From: Lachnospiraceae bacterium
Lineage (GTDB): Bacteria > Bacillota > Clostridia > Lachnospirales > Lachnospiraceae
Length of the DNA: 64,000 nt
Assembly (NCBI GenBank): GCA_902363835.1
Contig: CABJBM010000002.1
Coordinates: forward strand, 62,001 to 126,000
Direction of reading: 5' to 3'
Shown: piece by piece, positions 51,277 through 59,116 of the stretch
Position numbering within the stretch: position 1 is the first letter of the stretch
Layout of the letters: every line of letters starts with the position of its first letter
Position numbers and translations under genes: made by a program
Notes under the pieces: model-generated
What the model was told of the DNA's origin: nothing
The model's input: only the letters and a program-made list of their open reading frames with translations
Database searches by the model: none

Positions 51277-53151
51277 TTACTTTAATTTATTACTTTGATA
51301 CCCTAACGCCCGGATGGCGTTTAAAATGGCAAGTACTGAAACGCCTACGTCTCCAAATACTGCCGCCCACATGGTTGCCAGTCCGGCTGCCGAAAGTAAG
51401 AGGATGAGCACTTTTACCCCTATGGCAAAAATGATATTCTGTTTCACTATTGCTGCTGTTTTTCTTGCGATTGCAATGGCGTCAATAATCTTTGAAGGCT
51501 CATCGGTCATGATCACCACATCCGCAGCTTCCACCGCAGCATCGGAGCCGATTCCTCCCATGGCGATTCCCACATCGGCCCTGGCAAGGACCGGAGCGTC
51601 ATTGATGCCGTCACCTACAAAGGCCAGGTTCATCCCTTCCTGTTTTCTTGACAGCAGCTCCTCAACCTTTCCTACCTTGTCACCGGGAAGCAGTCCGCCA
51701 TGAACCTCATCAAGCCCCAGCTTTTCGCCAACTGCCTGGCCTACTTCCGGCTTATCTCCCGTCAGCATCACCAGCTTCCTTACTCCTGCTTCCTTTAATC
51801 CTTTTAATGCCATGGGAACATCTTCCCGTATGGTGTCGGAAATGGTAATGGAGCCAAGATAGCGTCCTGCCTCAGCAACATAAAGGGATGTACCAGTTAC
51901 AGACTCCTGAGGGGGAACCGTAATCCCCTGCTGCTCCATAAGCCTTGCATTTCCGATATAAAGTTCCTGTTCCTTTTCTTCCTCTTTAAGCTCTGCCCTG
52001 ATACCGTGTCCTGCAATCTCTTCCACCCTGCCGATCAGGGACTCATCAACAGGTTTTCCATAAGCTTCCTTTACGGATAAGGCAATGGGATGATTGGAAT
52101 GAAACTCTCCATAAGCCGCCAGCTTTAAAAGTTCTTCCTCTGTTCCCTCCACCGGATCCACACTTGTGACCCGGAATTTTCCTGTTGTAAGAGTGCCTGT
52201 TTTATCAAAGACAACGGTTTCAAGAGAAGCCATGGCTTCCAGATAATTGCTTCCCTTCATGAGGATTCCATTCTTTGAAGCAGCGCCCAGCCCTCCGAAA
52301 AAGCTTAAGGGCACGGAAATCACCAGCGCACAGGGGCAGGAAACTACCAGAAAGCTGCATGCGCGGTAGATCCAGGTTCCCCACTCACCGCCAAAGAGCA
52401 AAGGAGGAGCCACTGCCAGAATAAGGGCTAAAGTCACTACAACCGGCGTATAAACCTTTGCAAACCTGGTGATGAAATTCTCGGCCTTTGCTTTTCTAAA
52501 GCTGGCATTTTCCACCAGTTCCAGGATCTTTGCCACTGTGGAATCATCAAACAGCTTTGTTACCCTGACTTCCAAAACACCGTTTAAATTAATGGAACCG
52601 CTGAATACGGTATCGTTTTCCTTTACTTCCACCGGCATGGATTCTCCTGTCAGGGCTTTTGTATCCAGACCGCCGGTTCCCTTTATGACAATGCCGTCAA
52701 GAGGCACTTTTTCCCCCGGCTTTATTACGATTGTATCCCCTACCAAAACCTCATAGGGATCTACTTTCTCTTCTTTCCCTTCCTTAAGAAGGTTGGCATA
52801 TTCCGGATTAATATCCATAAGCTCTGTGATGGACTTTCTTGATTTGTTTACCGCATAATCATTAAAAAGTTCACCGATCTGGTAAAACAGCATAACTCCC
52901 ACAGCTTCTTCCATGGCTCCGATTGCAATGGCGCCGAAAGTGGCTACTGACATAAGAAAATTTTCATCAAAAAACTGACCGTTTTTAATATTCCGGACTG
53001 CCCTTAAAGGAATGTCGTATCCGGCCGACAGATAGGAGACCAAAAAGAACAGCCAATACCAGGCAGTCTTTTCCTCCATAAGCATTCCTACTGCAAAAAA
53101 CAGGGCGCTGGCCACAAGCCTTATTGCCATCCGTTTCTGTTTTTTTGTCAT
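51277..53151 (-). CDS. heavy-metal P1B-type ATPase (Zn/Cd/Pb type)
   Basis: A 624-residue metal-efflux pump. Motifs in order: ALTGESMPV, the metal-binding CPC in VSCPCALVISVP, DKTGTLTTGK (phosphorylated Asp), FHSNHPIALS (HP motif) and GDGINDAPVLARADVGIAMG. The CPC sequence and the local ArsR regulator favour Zn/Cd/Pb over copper. The N-terminal HMA domain normally present is encoded separately by the small gene upstream. The ATG at 53151 has GAGGAG; the longer frame overlaps that gene. Confidence 0.94.
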   Translation of the reverse strand: MTKKQKRMAIRLVASALFFAVGMLMEEKTAWYWLFFLVSYLSAGYDIPLRAVRNIKNGQFFDENFLMSVATFGAIAIGAMEEAVGVMLFYQIGELFNDYAVNKSRKSITELMDINPEYANLLKEGKEEKVDPYEVLVGDTIVIKPGEKVPLDGIVIKGTGGLDTKALTGESMPVEVKENDTVFSGSINLNGVLEVRVTKLFDDSTVAKILELVENASFRKAKAENFITRFAKVYTPVVVTLALILAVAPPLLFGGEWGTWIYRACSFLVVSCPCALVISVPLSFFGGLGAASKNGILMKGSNYLEAMASLETVVFDKTGTLTTGKFRVTSVDPVEGTEEELLKLAAYGEFHSNHPIALSVKEAYGKPVDESLIGRVEEIAGHGIRAELKEEEKEQELYIGNARLMEQQGITVPPQESVTGTSLYVAEAGRYLGSITISDTIREDVPMALKGLKEAGVRKLVMLTGDKPEVGQAVGEKLGLDEVHGGLLPGDKVGKVEELLSRKQEGMNLAFVGDGINDAPVLARADVGIAMGGIGSDAAVEAADVVIMTDEPSKIIDAIAIARKTAAIVKQNIIFAIGVKVLILLLSAAGLATMWAAVFGDVGVSVLAILNAIRALGYQSNKLK

Positions 53152-53167
53152 AACTGCTCCTCTTCCC

Positions 53168-53392
53168 TTACCGAAGCACCTTAAATTCTGCTTCCGGCTC
53201 AATCTTGTATGATATCTTTTTGGCTGCTTCCATGATTTCATCGGTTTTACCGTCTTCAACCTCTAAGGTCATCCTCTGAGTCATAAAGCTTAAGGACGCG
53301 CTTTCCACACCATCCAGTTTCTTTACCTCTTCTTCAATCTTGGCCGCACAGTTGGCACAGCACAAGCCTTCCAGTTTAACAATCTTTTTCAT
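53168..53392 (-). CDS. heavy-metal-associated (HMA) domain metallochaperone
   Basis: A 74-residue single HMA domain with the metal-binding CxxC in GLCCANCAAKIEEEV and the usual beta-alpha-beta-beta-alpha-beta layout. It lies 16 bases before the ATPase gene and looks like a detached metal-binding N-terminus of that pump. The extra Cys before the CxxC (CCANC) occurs in Zn/Cd-type domains. AAAGGAGAG precedes the ATG. Confidence 0.9.
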   Translation of the reverse strand: MKKIVKLEGLCCANCAAKIEEEVKKLDGVESASLSFMTQRMTLEVEDGKTDEIMEAAKKISYKIEPEAEFKVLR

Positions 53393-53432
53393 AGCTATTT
53401 CTCTCCTTTTTTATTTTTTACCGCAGTCTCCA

Positions 53433-53816
53433 TCATTCATTGATATGCTCCATCCCCTGAGCCAGAATTGTCTCAATATGGCCGTCGGCCAGGGAATAAA
53501 ATACGGTTTTTCCCTCTCTGCGGAACTTCACCAGACGCATCTGCTTCAGCACCCGGAGCTGGTGGGAAATGGCTGACTGCCCCATCTTTAAAAGGTTTGC
53601 AATATCACATACACACATCTCCGACTGGCTGAGTACATAGAGGATTCTTATCCTGGTGGCATCACCAAACACTTTGAAGAAATCTGCCAGATCAAGAAGC
53701 TCCTGATCCTGGGGCATGGCATTTAGTACCTGACTCACAACATTTTCATGAACACAGATAAAATCACACTGGTCGATTTCACAGTCCTGAATCTTTTTCT
53801 TGCTCTCCTGCTCCAT
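53433..53816 (-). CDS. ArsR/SmtB family metal sensor (CadC-like)
   Basis: A 127-residue repressor. The winged HTH carries SEMCVCDIANLLKMGQSAISHQL. EMCVCD is the alpha-3 metal site, and near the C-terminus DGH-(10 residues)-HINE matches the alpha-5 DxHx10Hx2E site of SmtB/CzrA. N-terminal cysteines (DCEIDQC, FIC) also match CadC. It lies 40 bases upstream of the HMA/ATPase pair and faces an operator-like palindrome. Confidence 0.92.
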   Translation of the reverse strand: MEQESKKKIQDCEIDQCDFICVHENVVSQVLNAMPQDQELLDLADFFKVFGDATRIRILYVLSQSEMCVCDIANLLKMGQSAISHQLRVLKQMRLVKFRREGKTVFYSLADGHIETILAQGMEHINE

Positions 53817-53844
53817 TTGGTACCTCCTTAATCTATATATTATT

Positions 53845-53864
53845 ATATGAATAACTGTTCATAT
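53845..53864. promoter_or_regulatory. candidate metal-repressor operator
   Basis: ATATGAA-(6)-TTCATAT, a palindrome of the type bound by SmtB/CzrA/CadC proteins, lies between the -10 and the arsR start. Confidence 0.65.
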
Positions 53865-53868
53865 GTTT

Positions 53869-53896
53869 ATATTATCACTTATTCAGAAATTGTCAA
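53869..53896 (-). promoter_or_regulatory. promoter of arsR-HMA-ATPase
   Basis: On the minus strand TTGACA (53891-53896), 16 bases, then TAATAT (53869-53874), directly beside the operator palindrome. Confidence 0.65.
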
Positions 53897-53913
53897 CTGT
53901 TTTTTTTGCTCAC

Positions 53914-53942
53914 TTGACAGCCTGCTACGGCAGTGATAGACT
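53914..53942 (+). promoter_or_regulatory. promoter of the ABC-2 exporter operon
   Basis: TTGACA (53914-53919), 17 bases, then TAGACT (53937-53942). It stands back to back with the arsR promoter and gives a leader of about 245 bases. Confidence 0.6.
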
Positions 53943-54009
53943 TAAAGTCCTTTTCCAATCTAATTTCACATCTAACATTCAGGAAAAGAGAATATTGATA
54001 CCACGGTAG

Positions 54010-54170
54010 AGTCCCCGGAAAGAGAAGATTTCTGTTTCCGGAGAGCAGCGTTTCCATGGGTTTCCCCGGTAACGCTCACCGCTTGGAAAGATATTAGGAT
54101 CCTCTGACCAGTCATGACAGACTTCTTTCTTCCGAAAGAACTGCCCGCTGCCGGAAAGAACGGGTTCACA
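54010..54170 (+). ncRNA. structured 5' leader of the ABC-2 operon, possible riboswitch
   Basis: Several strong stems occur in order: CCGGAAA/TTTCCGG (54015-54041), AGCGTT/AACGCT (54047-54076), TTCTTTC/GAAAGAA (54123-54140) and CCCG/CGGG (54144-54164). The second stem is flanked by GGAGAGC on the left and CACCG..TTGG on the right, and CTCTGACCA...GACAGA follows. This order resembles the glycine aptamer core (GGAGAG-P2-CACCGAAGG...CTCTCAGG...GGACAGA) but with key positions changed. No terminator-like T tract follows. Identity as a riboswitch is an inference. Confidence 0.4.
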
Positions 54171-54195
54171 AATATTACTACCAGGAGGAACTTTT

Positions 54196-54996
54196 ATGAT
54201 TCAAGTGGAACACATGAACAAGACCTTCAAGGTCTCAAGAAGAAGTGCCGGCTTTTCAGAAGCTGTTAAGGCCCTTTTTCACAGAGAGGTGGAAATCATC
54301 CACGCTCTTTATGATATCTCCTTTACAATAGGAGACGGAGAAATGGTAGGCTACATAGGCCCAAACGGCGCTGGAAAAAGTTCTACCATTAAGATTCTAA
54401 GCGGAATCCTCACACCCGATGGCGGCACCTGCCTGATCAATGGCCTGACCCCATGGAAGGAACGCAAGGAACATGTAAAGGACATCGGCGTAGTCTTTGG
54501 CCAGCGCAGCCAGCTCTGGTGGGATGTCCCCATACTGGATTCCTTTGAACTGCTCCGCGACATCTACGAAATTCCCACACACCAATACCAGGAGACTCTG
54601 GACGAGCTGACAGAACTTTTGTCCTTAGAGGAGCTTTTGCGCACTCCGGCCAGACAGCTGTCTTTAGGCCAGCGGATGCGCTGTGAGATCGCTGCTTCCC
54701 TTCTCCACAGACCGAAAATCCTGTTTCTGGATGAACCAACCATTGGTCTGGACGCAGTTTCCAAGCTGGCTGTCCGGGACTTCATCCGAAAGCTGAACCA
54801 GAAGCACAAAACCACGGTCCTTCTTACCACCCATGATATGCAGGACATTGACGCACTGGCAGACAGGGTCCTTCTCATCGGAAAAGGACGGCTGCTTTTG
54901 GACGGTGCCCTTTCTGATTTAAAATCCCACCGCCCCAGGGAAGACGCCACACTGGATGAGATCATTGCCGCCCTTTACCGGGATTACCGGATATAG
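54196..54996 (+). CDS. ABC-2 transporter ATP-binding protein
   Basis: A 266-residue ATPase of an exporter. Walker A is GPNGAGKSSTI, the Q loop lies in FGQRSQLWWDVP, the signature is LSLGQRMRCE and Walker B is ILFLDEPTIGLD, with the switch His in LLTTHDMQD. The GQRSQLWWD segment is typical of ATPases that partner DUF990-type permeases. AGGAGG lies upstream of the ATG. Two permease genes follow with short gaps. Confidence 0.92.
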   Translation: MIQVEHMNKTFKVSRRSAGFSEAVKALFHREVEIIHALYDISFTIGDGEMVGYIGPNGAGKSSTIKILSGILTPDGGTCLINGLTPWKERKEHVKDIGVVFGQRSQLWWDVPILDSFELLRDIYEIPTHQYQETLDELTELLSLEELLRTPARQLSLGQRMRCEIAASLLHRPKILFLDEPTIGLDAVSKLAVRDFIRKLNQKHKTTVLLTTHDMQDIDALADRVLLIGKGRLLLDGALSDLKSHRPREDATLDEIIAALYRDYRI

Positions 54997-55007
54997 GAGG
55001 AAAAGCC

Positions 55008-55811
55008 ATGAAAAAATATTGGTCCTTTTTCCGCATCCGTTTTATCCACGGACTACAATACCGCGCGGCTGCCCTTTCCGGCATGGTCACCCAATTTGTA
55101 TGGGGATCCATGGAGATTCTCTTATTCCGGGCCTTTTATGAGGCTGCACCGGAAAGCTTTCCAATGGAATTTCAGGCTCTTTCCACCTATGTATGGCTTC
55201 AACAGGCCTTTCTGGCCCTTTACATGACCTGGTTCTGGGAGTCTGAGCTGTTTAACTCCATTACCACAGGAAATGTTGCCTATGAACTATGCCGCCCTGT
55301 GCGCCTTTACAACATGTGGTTTACCAGAGGCCTTGCTGTCCGCCTTTCCAAAGCAGTCCTGCGGTGCATGCCCATTCTGCTGTTTGCCTGGCTCCTGCCG
55401 GCGCCTTACGGCCTGGCACTTCCCGGAAGCTTTCACACATGGTTTTTCACCCTTTTGTCCATGGCTTTAGGGCTTCTTTTTGTGGTTGCCTTTGGCATGA
55501 TCATATACATGTCCGTTTTTTACACGGTTTCCTCCCAGGGGATCAAGCTGATCGTCACCTCTCTTTCCGAGTTTTTAAGCGGTGCGGTCATCCCACTTCC
55601 CTTCCTGCCGGACGGGATCCGGCAATTGGTGAACCTTCTGCCCTTTGCCTCTGCCCAGAACGTTCCTTTCCGGATCTTTGGCGGCGACTTAAATGGGCAT
55701 GATATGTATGCAAGCCTTCTGGGCCAGGCCTTCTGGCTGGCAGTGTTTCTCTTGATCGGACGGGCCATGGAGCGCAATGCTTTAAAACGCGTTGTGATCC
55801 AGGGCGGTTGA
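55008..55811 (+). CDS. ABC-2 family permease (DUF990-like), first
   Basis: A 267-residue protein with six membrane segments. WGSMEILLFRAFYEAAP, YVWLQQAFLALYMTWFWE and VRLYNMWFTRGLAVRLSKAVLR are shared features of DUF990-like ABC-2 permeases. It has AGGAGG upstream and lies 11 bases after the ATPase gene. Substrate unknown. Confidence 0.85.
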   Translation: MKKYWSFFRIRFIHGLQYRAAALSGMVTQFVWGSMEILLFRAFYEAAPESFPMEFQALSTYVWLQQAFLALYMTWFWESELFNSITTGNVAYELCRPVRLYNMWFTRGLAVRLSKAVLRCMPILLFAWLLPAPYGLALPGSFHTWFFTLLSMALGLLFVVAFGMIIYMSVFYTVSSQGIKLIVTSLSEFLSGAVIPLPFLPDGIRQLVNLLPFASAQNVPFRIFGGDLNGHDMYASLLGQAFWLAVFLLIGRAMERNALKRVVIQGG

Positions 55812-55824
55812 AAGGAGGCATATG

Positions 55825-56610
55825 ATGAATTCTATCCGGCTGTATGAAAAATATCTGCTCATACATTTAAAGAGCATGATGCAGCATAAAACTTCCTTCT
55901 TCTTAATCATCATAGGGCAGTTTTTAATATCCTTTAACGTATTTCTTGGGGTGTTTTTTATGATGGACCGTTTTAAAGAAGTTAAGGGCTTTTCCTATGG
56001 GGAGGTTCTACTTTGTTTTTCCATTACGCTCATGGCATTTACCATAGCCGAGTCCGTCTTCCGAAGTCTGGACACCTTTGAAACCATCATTGGAAACGGC
56101 GAATTTGACCGCATCCTTCTCAGACCAAGAAACAGCCTGTTTCTGGCCCTGTGCAGCAAAATAGATTTAACCAGGATCGGGCGGCTTTTGCAGGCTGTTG
56201 TCATGCTTGTCTATGGCCTGTGTTTCAGCTCCATTGACTGGACTCCTGTCCGCGCCTTTACCGTTGTCCTCATGATCACAGGCGGTGTGGCGGTGTTCGC
56301 GGCCATTTACTTAATCTTTGCCTCCATATGCTTTTTTACCCTGGAAGGCCTGGAATTCATGAATGTATTCACTGACGGAGCCAGGGAGTATGGAAAATAC
56401 CCCATCGGCATTTATGGGAAGACTCTTCTGACCATCTGCACCTACCTGGTTCCCTTTGCCCTGTTTCAATATTATCCCTTTTTATATATTACGGGCAGGA
56501 CCTCTAATCACTGGTACTGCCTCCTTCCTCTGGCTGCCTGCCTCTTTTTGATACCGGCGGGATTTTTATGGAACTTCGGACTGTCCCGCTATCAGTCGGC
56601 CGGTTCTTAA
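55825..56610 (+). CDS. ABC-2 family permease (DUF990-like), second
   Basis: A 261-residue protein with six membrane segments, related to its neighbour (GFSYGEVLLCFSITLMAF, FETIIGNGEFDRILLRPRN). The two would form a heterodimeric channel with the ATPase. Two adjacent ATG codons are possible starts (55822, 55825); the second has better spacing from AAAGGAGG. Confidence 0.85.
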   Translation: MNSIRLYEKYLLIHLKSMMQHKTSFFLIIIGQFLISFNVFLGVFFMMDRFKEVKGFSYGEVLLCFSITLMAFTIAESVFRSLDTFETIIGNGEFDRILLRPRNSLFLALCSKIDLTRIGRLLQAVVMLVYGLCFSSIDWTPVRAFTVVLMITGGVAVFAAIYLIFASICFFTLEGLEFMNVFTDGAREYGKYPIGIYGKTLLTICTYLVPFALFQYYPFLYITGRTSNHWYCLLPLAACLFLIPAGFLWNFGLSRYQSAGS

Positions 56611-56625
56611 GCCATAACAAAAACA

Positions 56626-56667
56626 CCGCGGAGCAAACGGAATCCTCAGATTCCGCCTGCTCCGCGG
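56626..56667. terminator. bidirectional terminator between the ABC-2 and MATE genes
   Basis: CCGCGGAGCA and GGAATC pair with TGCTCCGCGG and GATTCC around a short loop; T tracts lie on both sides (CTTTCTT and GTGTTTTTG). Confidence 0.85.
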
Positions 56668-56680
56668 CTTTCTTAAAGGC

Positions 56681-58066
56681 TCAATAGCCTTCCCTGCCCT
56701 GCTGTTTGCAGCACGCTTCTCTTTTTTTCATGACCCGGTCAAAGGTCAGTAAAGTCACGGTCAGCGACACCGCAACACTGATGAAATCCGAAACCGGCTC
56801 CGTGTAAAATATTTTATCGATCCCAAATAAAACCGGAATAAGAGCGGCACCGCCTAAAAATATCACCTTCCGGAACATGGAAAGGGAAATAGCCACCTTT
56901 GCGACTCCCATTCCCACAAACCCGTCCACAACCGCATACTGCAGTGCAAGAGGTATAATTCCCATGGTATAGATCTTAATAGCCCATACCGTCAGTTCCA
57001 CATAAGCTTCATTTCTGGTAAAGATGCGGACAAAGTATCCGGGAACCGTATGAGCCAGAATAAACATGATGGTGGTAAACCCCAGGGCCAGGCTTGAAAT
57101 ATGAAAGCCGGCTTTTTTAATCCGGTCAGTCCTTCCTGCTCCGAAATTATAACCAAGTATGGTCTGGGTCCCTCCGGTGATTCCTCCAAGGGGCATGGTG
57201 ACCATGAGCATAAAGCTCTGTACAATGGTCATGCAGGTAAGGAGCATGTCTCCCTGGCTCTCTCCGCCGTACCGCCGGATCATCATGTTCAGGGATATGA
57301 TTAAAACATTATCAAATGCAATGATGAGAAAGGGACTTAAACCCAGCATCAAAACACGCTTCATGATCTGCCAGTCATAGTTTCCAAAGGTAATCCGGAT
57401 GGGTGGCTTGTCTCCAAACAGGAACTTAAGCACATAAATACAGGAAACCATCTGGGACAACACCGTAGCAATTGCAGCGCCCCGCACTTCCAAGCCAAAA
57501 ACAAACATGAACACCGGGTCCAGCACAATATTGCATACAGCCCCCAGAAGAACCGATTTCATTCCGGTCTTTGCAAATCCCTGGCAAATGATAAACTGAT
57601 TCATCCCCGTAGATAAAAGTGCAAAGACTGTGCCCAGCAGGCATATGGTAAGATAATCATTTGCATAAGGAAAAGCAGCCTCGCTTGCTCCAAACCACAT
57701 TAAAAGCTTTTCCTTTATCATAAAGCAAAAAACGGTGATCACCAGGGATAAAACCGTTAAAAGCAAAAAGCAGTTTGCCAGTATCTGACTGGCTGCCCGC
57801 TGATTTTTCTCTCCCATGCGGATGCTCATAAGGGGAGAACCTCCTACGCCCACTAAAAAAGCCACGGAAGAGATCATGGTTACAATGGGACCGCAGATCC
57901 CCACCCCTGCCAATGAAATCTCACCTGTTCCGGCAATATTTCCTATGTACATCCGGTCTACAATGCTGTAAAAAACACTCACAAACTGGGCCAGCATGGA
58001 AGGAATTGCCAACCTCCAAACCAGCCCTCTGATTTGATCTGTATCTAAATTATTTTCTGTCTTCAC
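56681..58066 (-). CDS. MATE family efflux transporter
   Basis: A 461-residue pump with 12 membrane segments in two related halves. Typical MATE parts are LAIPSMLAQFVSVFYSIVDRMYIG, GVGGSPLMSIRMGEKN and the second-half start RVLMLGLSPFLIIAFDNVL, with GGTQTILGYNFGAGR. The start is a GTG seven bases after CGGAG. It expels cationic drugs or metabolites using an ion gradient; substrate unknown. It follows the GH25 gene by 21 bases. Confidence 0.93.
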   Translation of the reverse strand: MKTENNLDTDQIRGLVWRLAIPSMLAQFVSVFYSIVDRMYIGNIAGTGEISLAGVGICGPIVTMISSVAFLVGVGGSPLMSIRMGEKNQRAASQILANCFLLLTVLSLVITVFCFMIKEKLLMWFGASEAAFPYANDYLTICLLGTVFALLSTGMNQFIICQGFAKTGMKSVLLGAVCNIVLDPVFMFVFGLEVRGAAIATVLSQMVSCIYVLKFLFGDKPPIRITFGNYDWQIMKRVLMLGLSPFLIIAFDNVLIISLNMMIRRYGGESQGDMLLTCMTIVQSFMLMVTMPLGGITGGTQTILGYNFGAGRTDRIKKAGFHISSLALGFTTIMFILAHTVPGYFVRIFTRNEAYVELTVWAIKIYTMGIIPLALQYAVVDGFVGMGVAKVAISLSMFRKVIFLGGAALIPVLFGIDKIFYTEPVSDFISVAVSLTVTLLTFDRVMKKREACCKQQGREGY

Positions 58067-58087
58067 GTCAAAACTCCGTTAATCCGG

Positions 58088-59038
58088 TCACTGGACCATG
58101 GCTCCGTCAGAGCCAAAGGTATAGGAAACCCCGTCAATATCCATGGTGGTATCATGAATCATGATGCCATTGGAATCCAGATAATACCAGACGTCTCCCA
58201 CCTGGACCCAGCCGGTCTGTTTTACATAATTCTTTGTATAATATTTGTTTCCATCAACAATCTTCCAGCCTTCTGAAGAAATCAGGGATCCATAATCAGT
58301 AAATGAAAGCTCAATGGTCACATCTCCGTCAATGCCATCCACTCTTCCCTGGTCCGTACATTGCCAGATGGTACGGTTCTTGCAGTTGTTGATGGTTCCA
58401 TATCTGGCATACCAGACATCATAGGGAATCTGCTCCATATCAATGTAATTGGTCAGCCATTTGTTATTGGCATAAACCATTGGCCGGTATCCTGCATCCG
58501 AAACGGTCTTGCAGAATGCATTGATGTTATCCGTAATCTGCTGCTTTGATAAATGATTGTCAAGAAGGTACTGGGATTCCACATCATATGCAATGGGATA
58601 GGAAATCTGGTAATCCTTTACCATCCTAAGCACATACCTGGCTTCTTCCACTGCTGTCTGTGTGTCAAGAGCCTGGGTATAAAAAAATACCCCGGTCTTA
58701 AGTCCGCCTTCCGCTGCACCTGCCATATTTATGGAATAATAGGGATCCATGTCATTGAGATAACCAATCCGCACCATGGCAAAGGAGACTCCGTCCTGTG
58801 CCACCTTCCTCCAATCGATTCCTCCGTTTTCCGCATTCTGGCGGTTCTGGTATTTTGATACGGTTATCCCCTTTTCCAGCGCGCCTGCAATGGGGACACC
58901 GGAAGCATCCACATATTGTCCGTTTTCCAGTTTCCATGCCTGTGCAGAATATCCGTTCACCGGCGTTGCCGTTGCTTCTAACGTCATGAGGCCTGCTGCA
59001 AGGCATAAGGCCGCTCTCAGTATTGTATTCTTTTTCAT
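58088..59038 (-). CDS. secreted GH25 lysozyme with cell-wall-binding repeats
   Basis: A 316-residue exported muramidase. After a signal peptide (about residues 1-30) the GH25 barrel follows, with GITVSKYQNRQNAENGGIDW, MVRIGYLNDMDPYYSINMAGA, YPIAYDVESQYL (catalytic Asp-Glu) and YDVWYARYGT. The last 60 residues are aromatic wall-binding repeats of the choline-binding type (YYTKNYVKQTGWVQVGDVWYYLDSNG). Its ribosome binding site GAGGAAACA is supplied by repeat copy C. Confidence 0.92.
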   Translation of the reverse strand: MKKNTILRAALCLAAGLMTLEATATPVNGYSAQAWKLENGQYVDASGVPIAGALEKGITVSKYQNRQNAENGGIDWRKVAQDGVSFAMVRIGYLNDMDPYYSINMAGAAEGGLKTGVFFYTQALDTQTAVEEARYVLRMVKDYQISYPIAYDVESQYLLDNHLSKQQITDNINAFCKTVSDAGYRPMVYANNKWLTNYIDMEQIPYDVWYARYGTINNCKNRTIWQCTDQGRVDGIDGDVTIELSFTDYGSLISSEGWKIVDGNKYYTKNYVKQTGWVQVGDVWYYLDSNGIMIHDTTMDIDGVSYTFGSDGAMVQ

Positions 59039-59041
59039 TGT

Positions 59042-59093
59042 TTCCTCTTTCCCGCCTATGGGTTCCAGGCATACAGGTATGCTTACAGGGTGT
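59042..59093 (-). repeat. 52-bp double-hairpin repeat, copy C (upstream of the GH25 gene)
   Basis: Hairpin 2 is changed on both arms (GCCT/AGGC instead of GCCC/GGGC), a compensatory change. Hairpin 1 is weaker. The GAGGAA end is 4 bases before the ATG and forms the ribosome binding site. Confidence 0.8.
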
Positions 59094-59116
59094 TTTCCAT
59101 CAATGTGAAACGAAAT

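Noticed and set aside
53152..53259. N-terminal extension of the metal ATPase
   Set aside because: It overlaps the HMA gene in another frame and reads as low-quality basic sequence; GAGGAG precedes the ATG at 53151.
58752..59072. 106-residue open frame starting inside repeat copy C
   Set aside because: It is antiparallel in frame to nothing known, overlaps the GH25 gene on the same strand in another frame, and has low-complexity composition.
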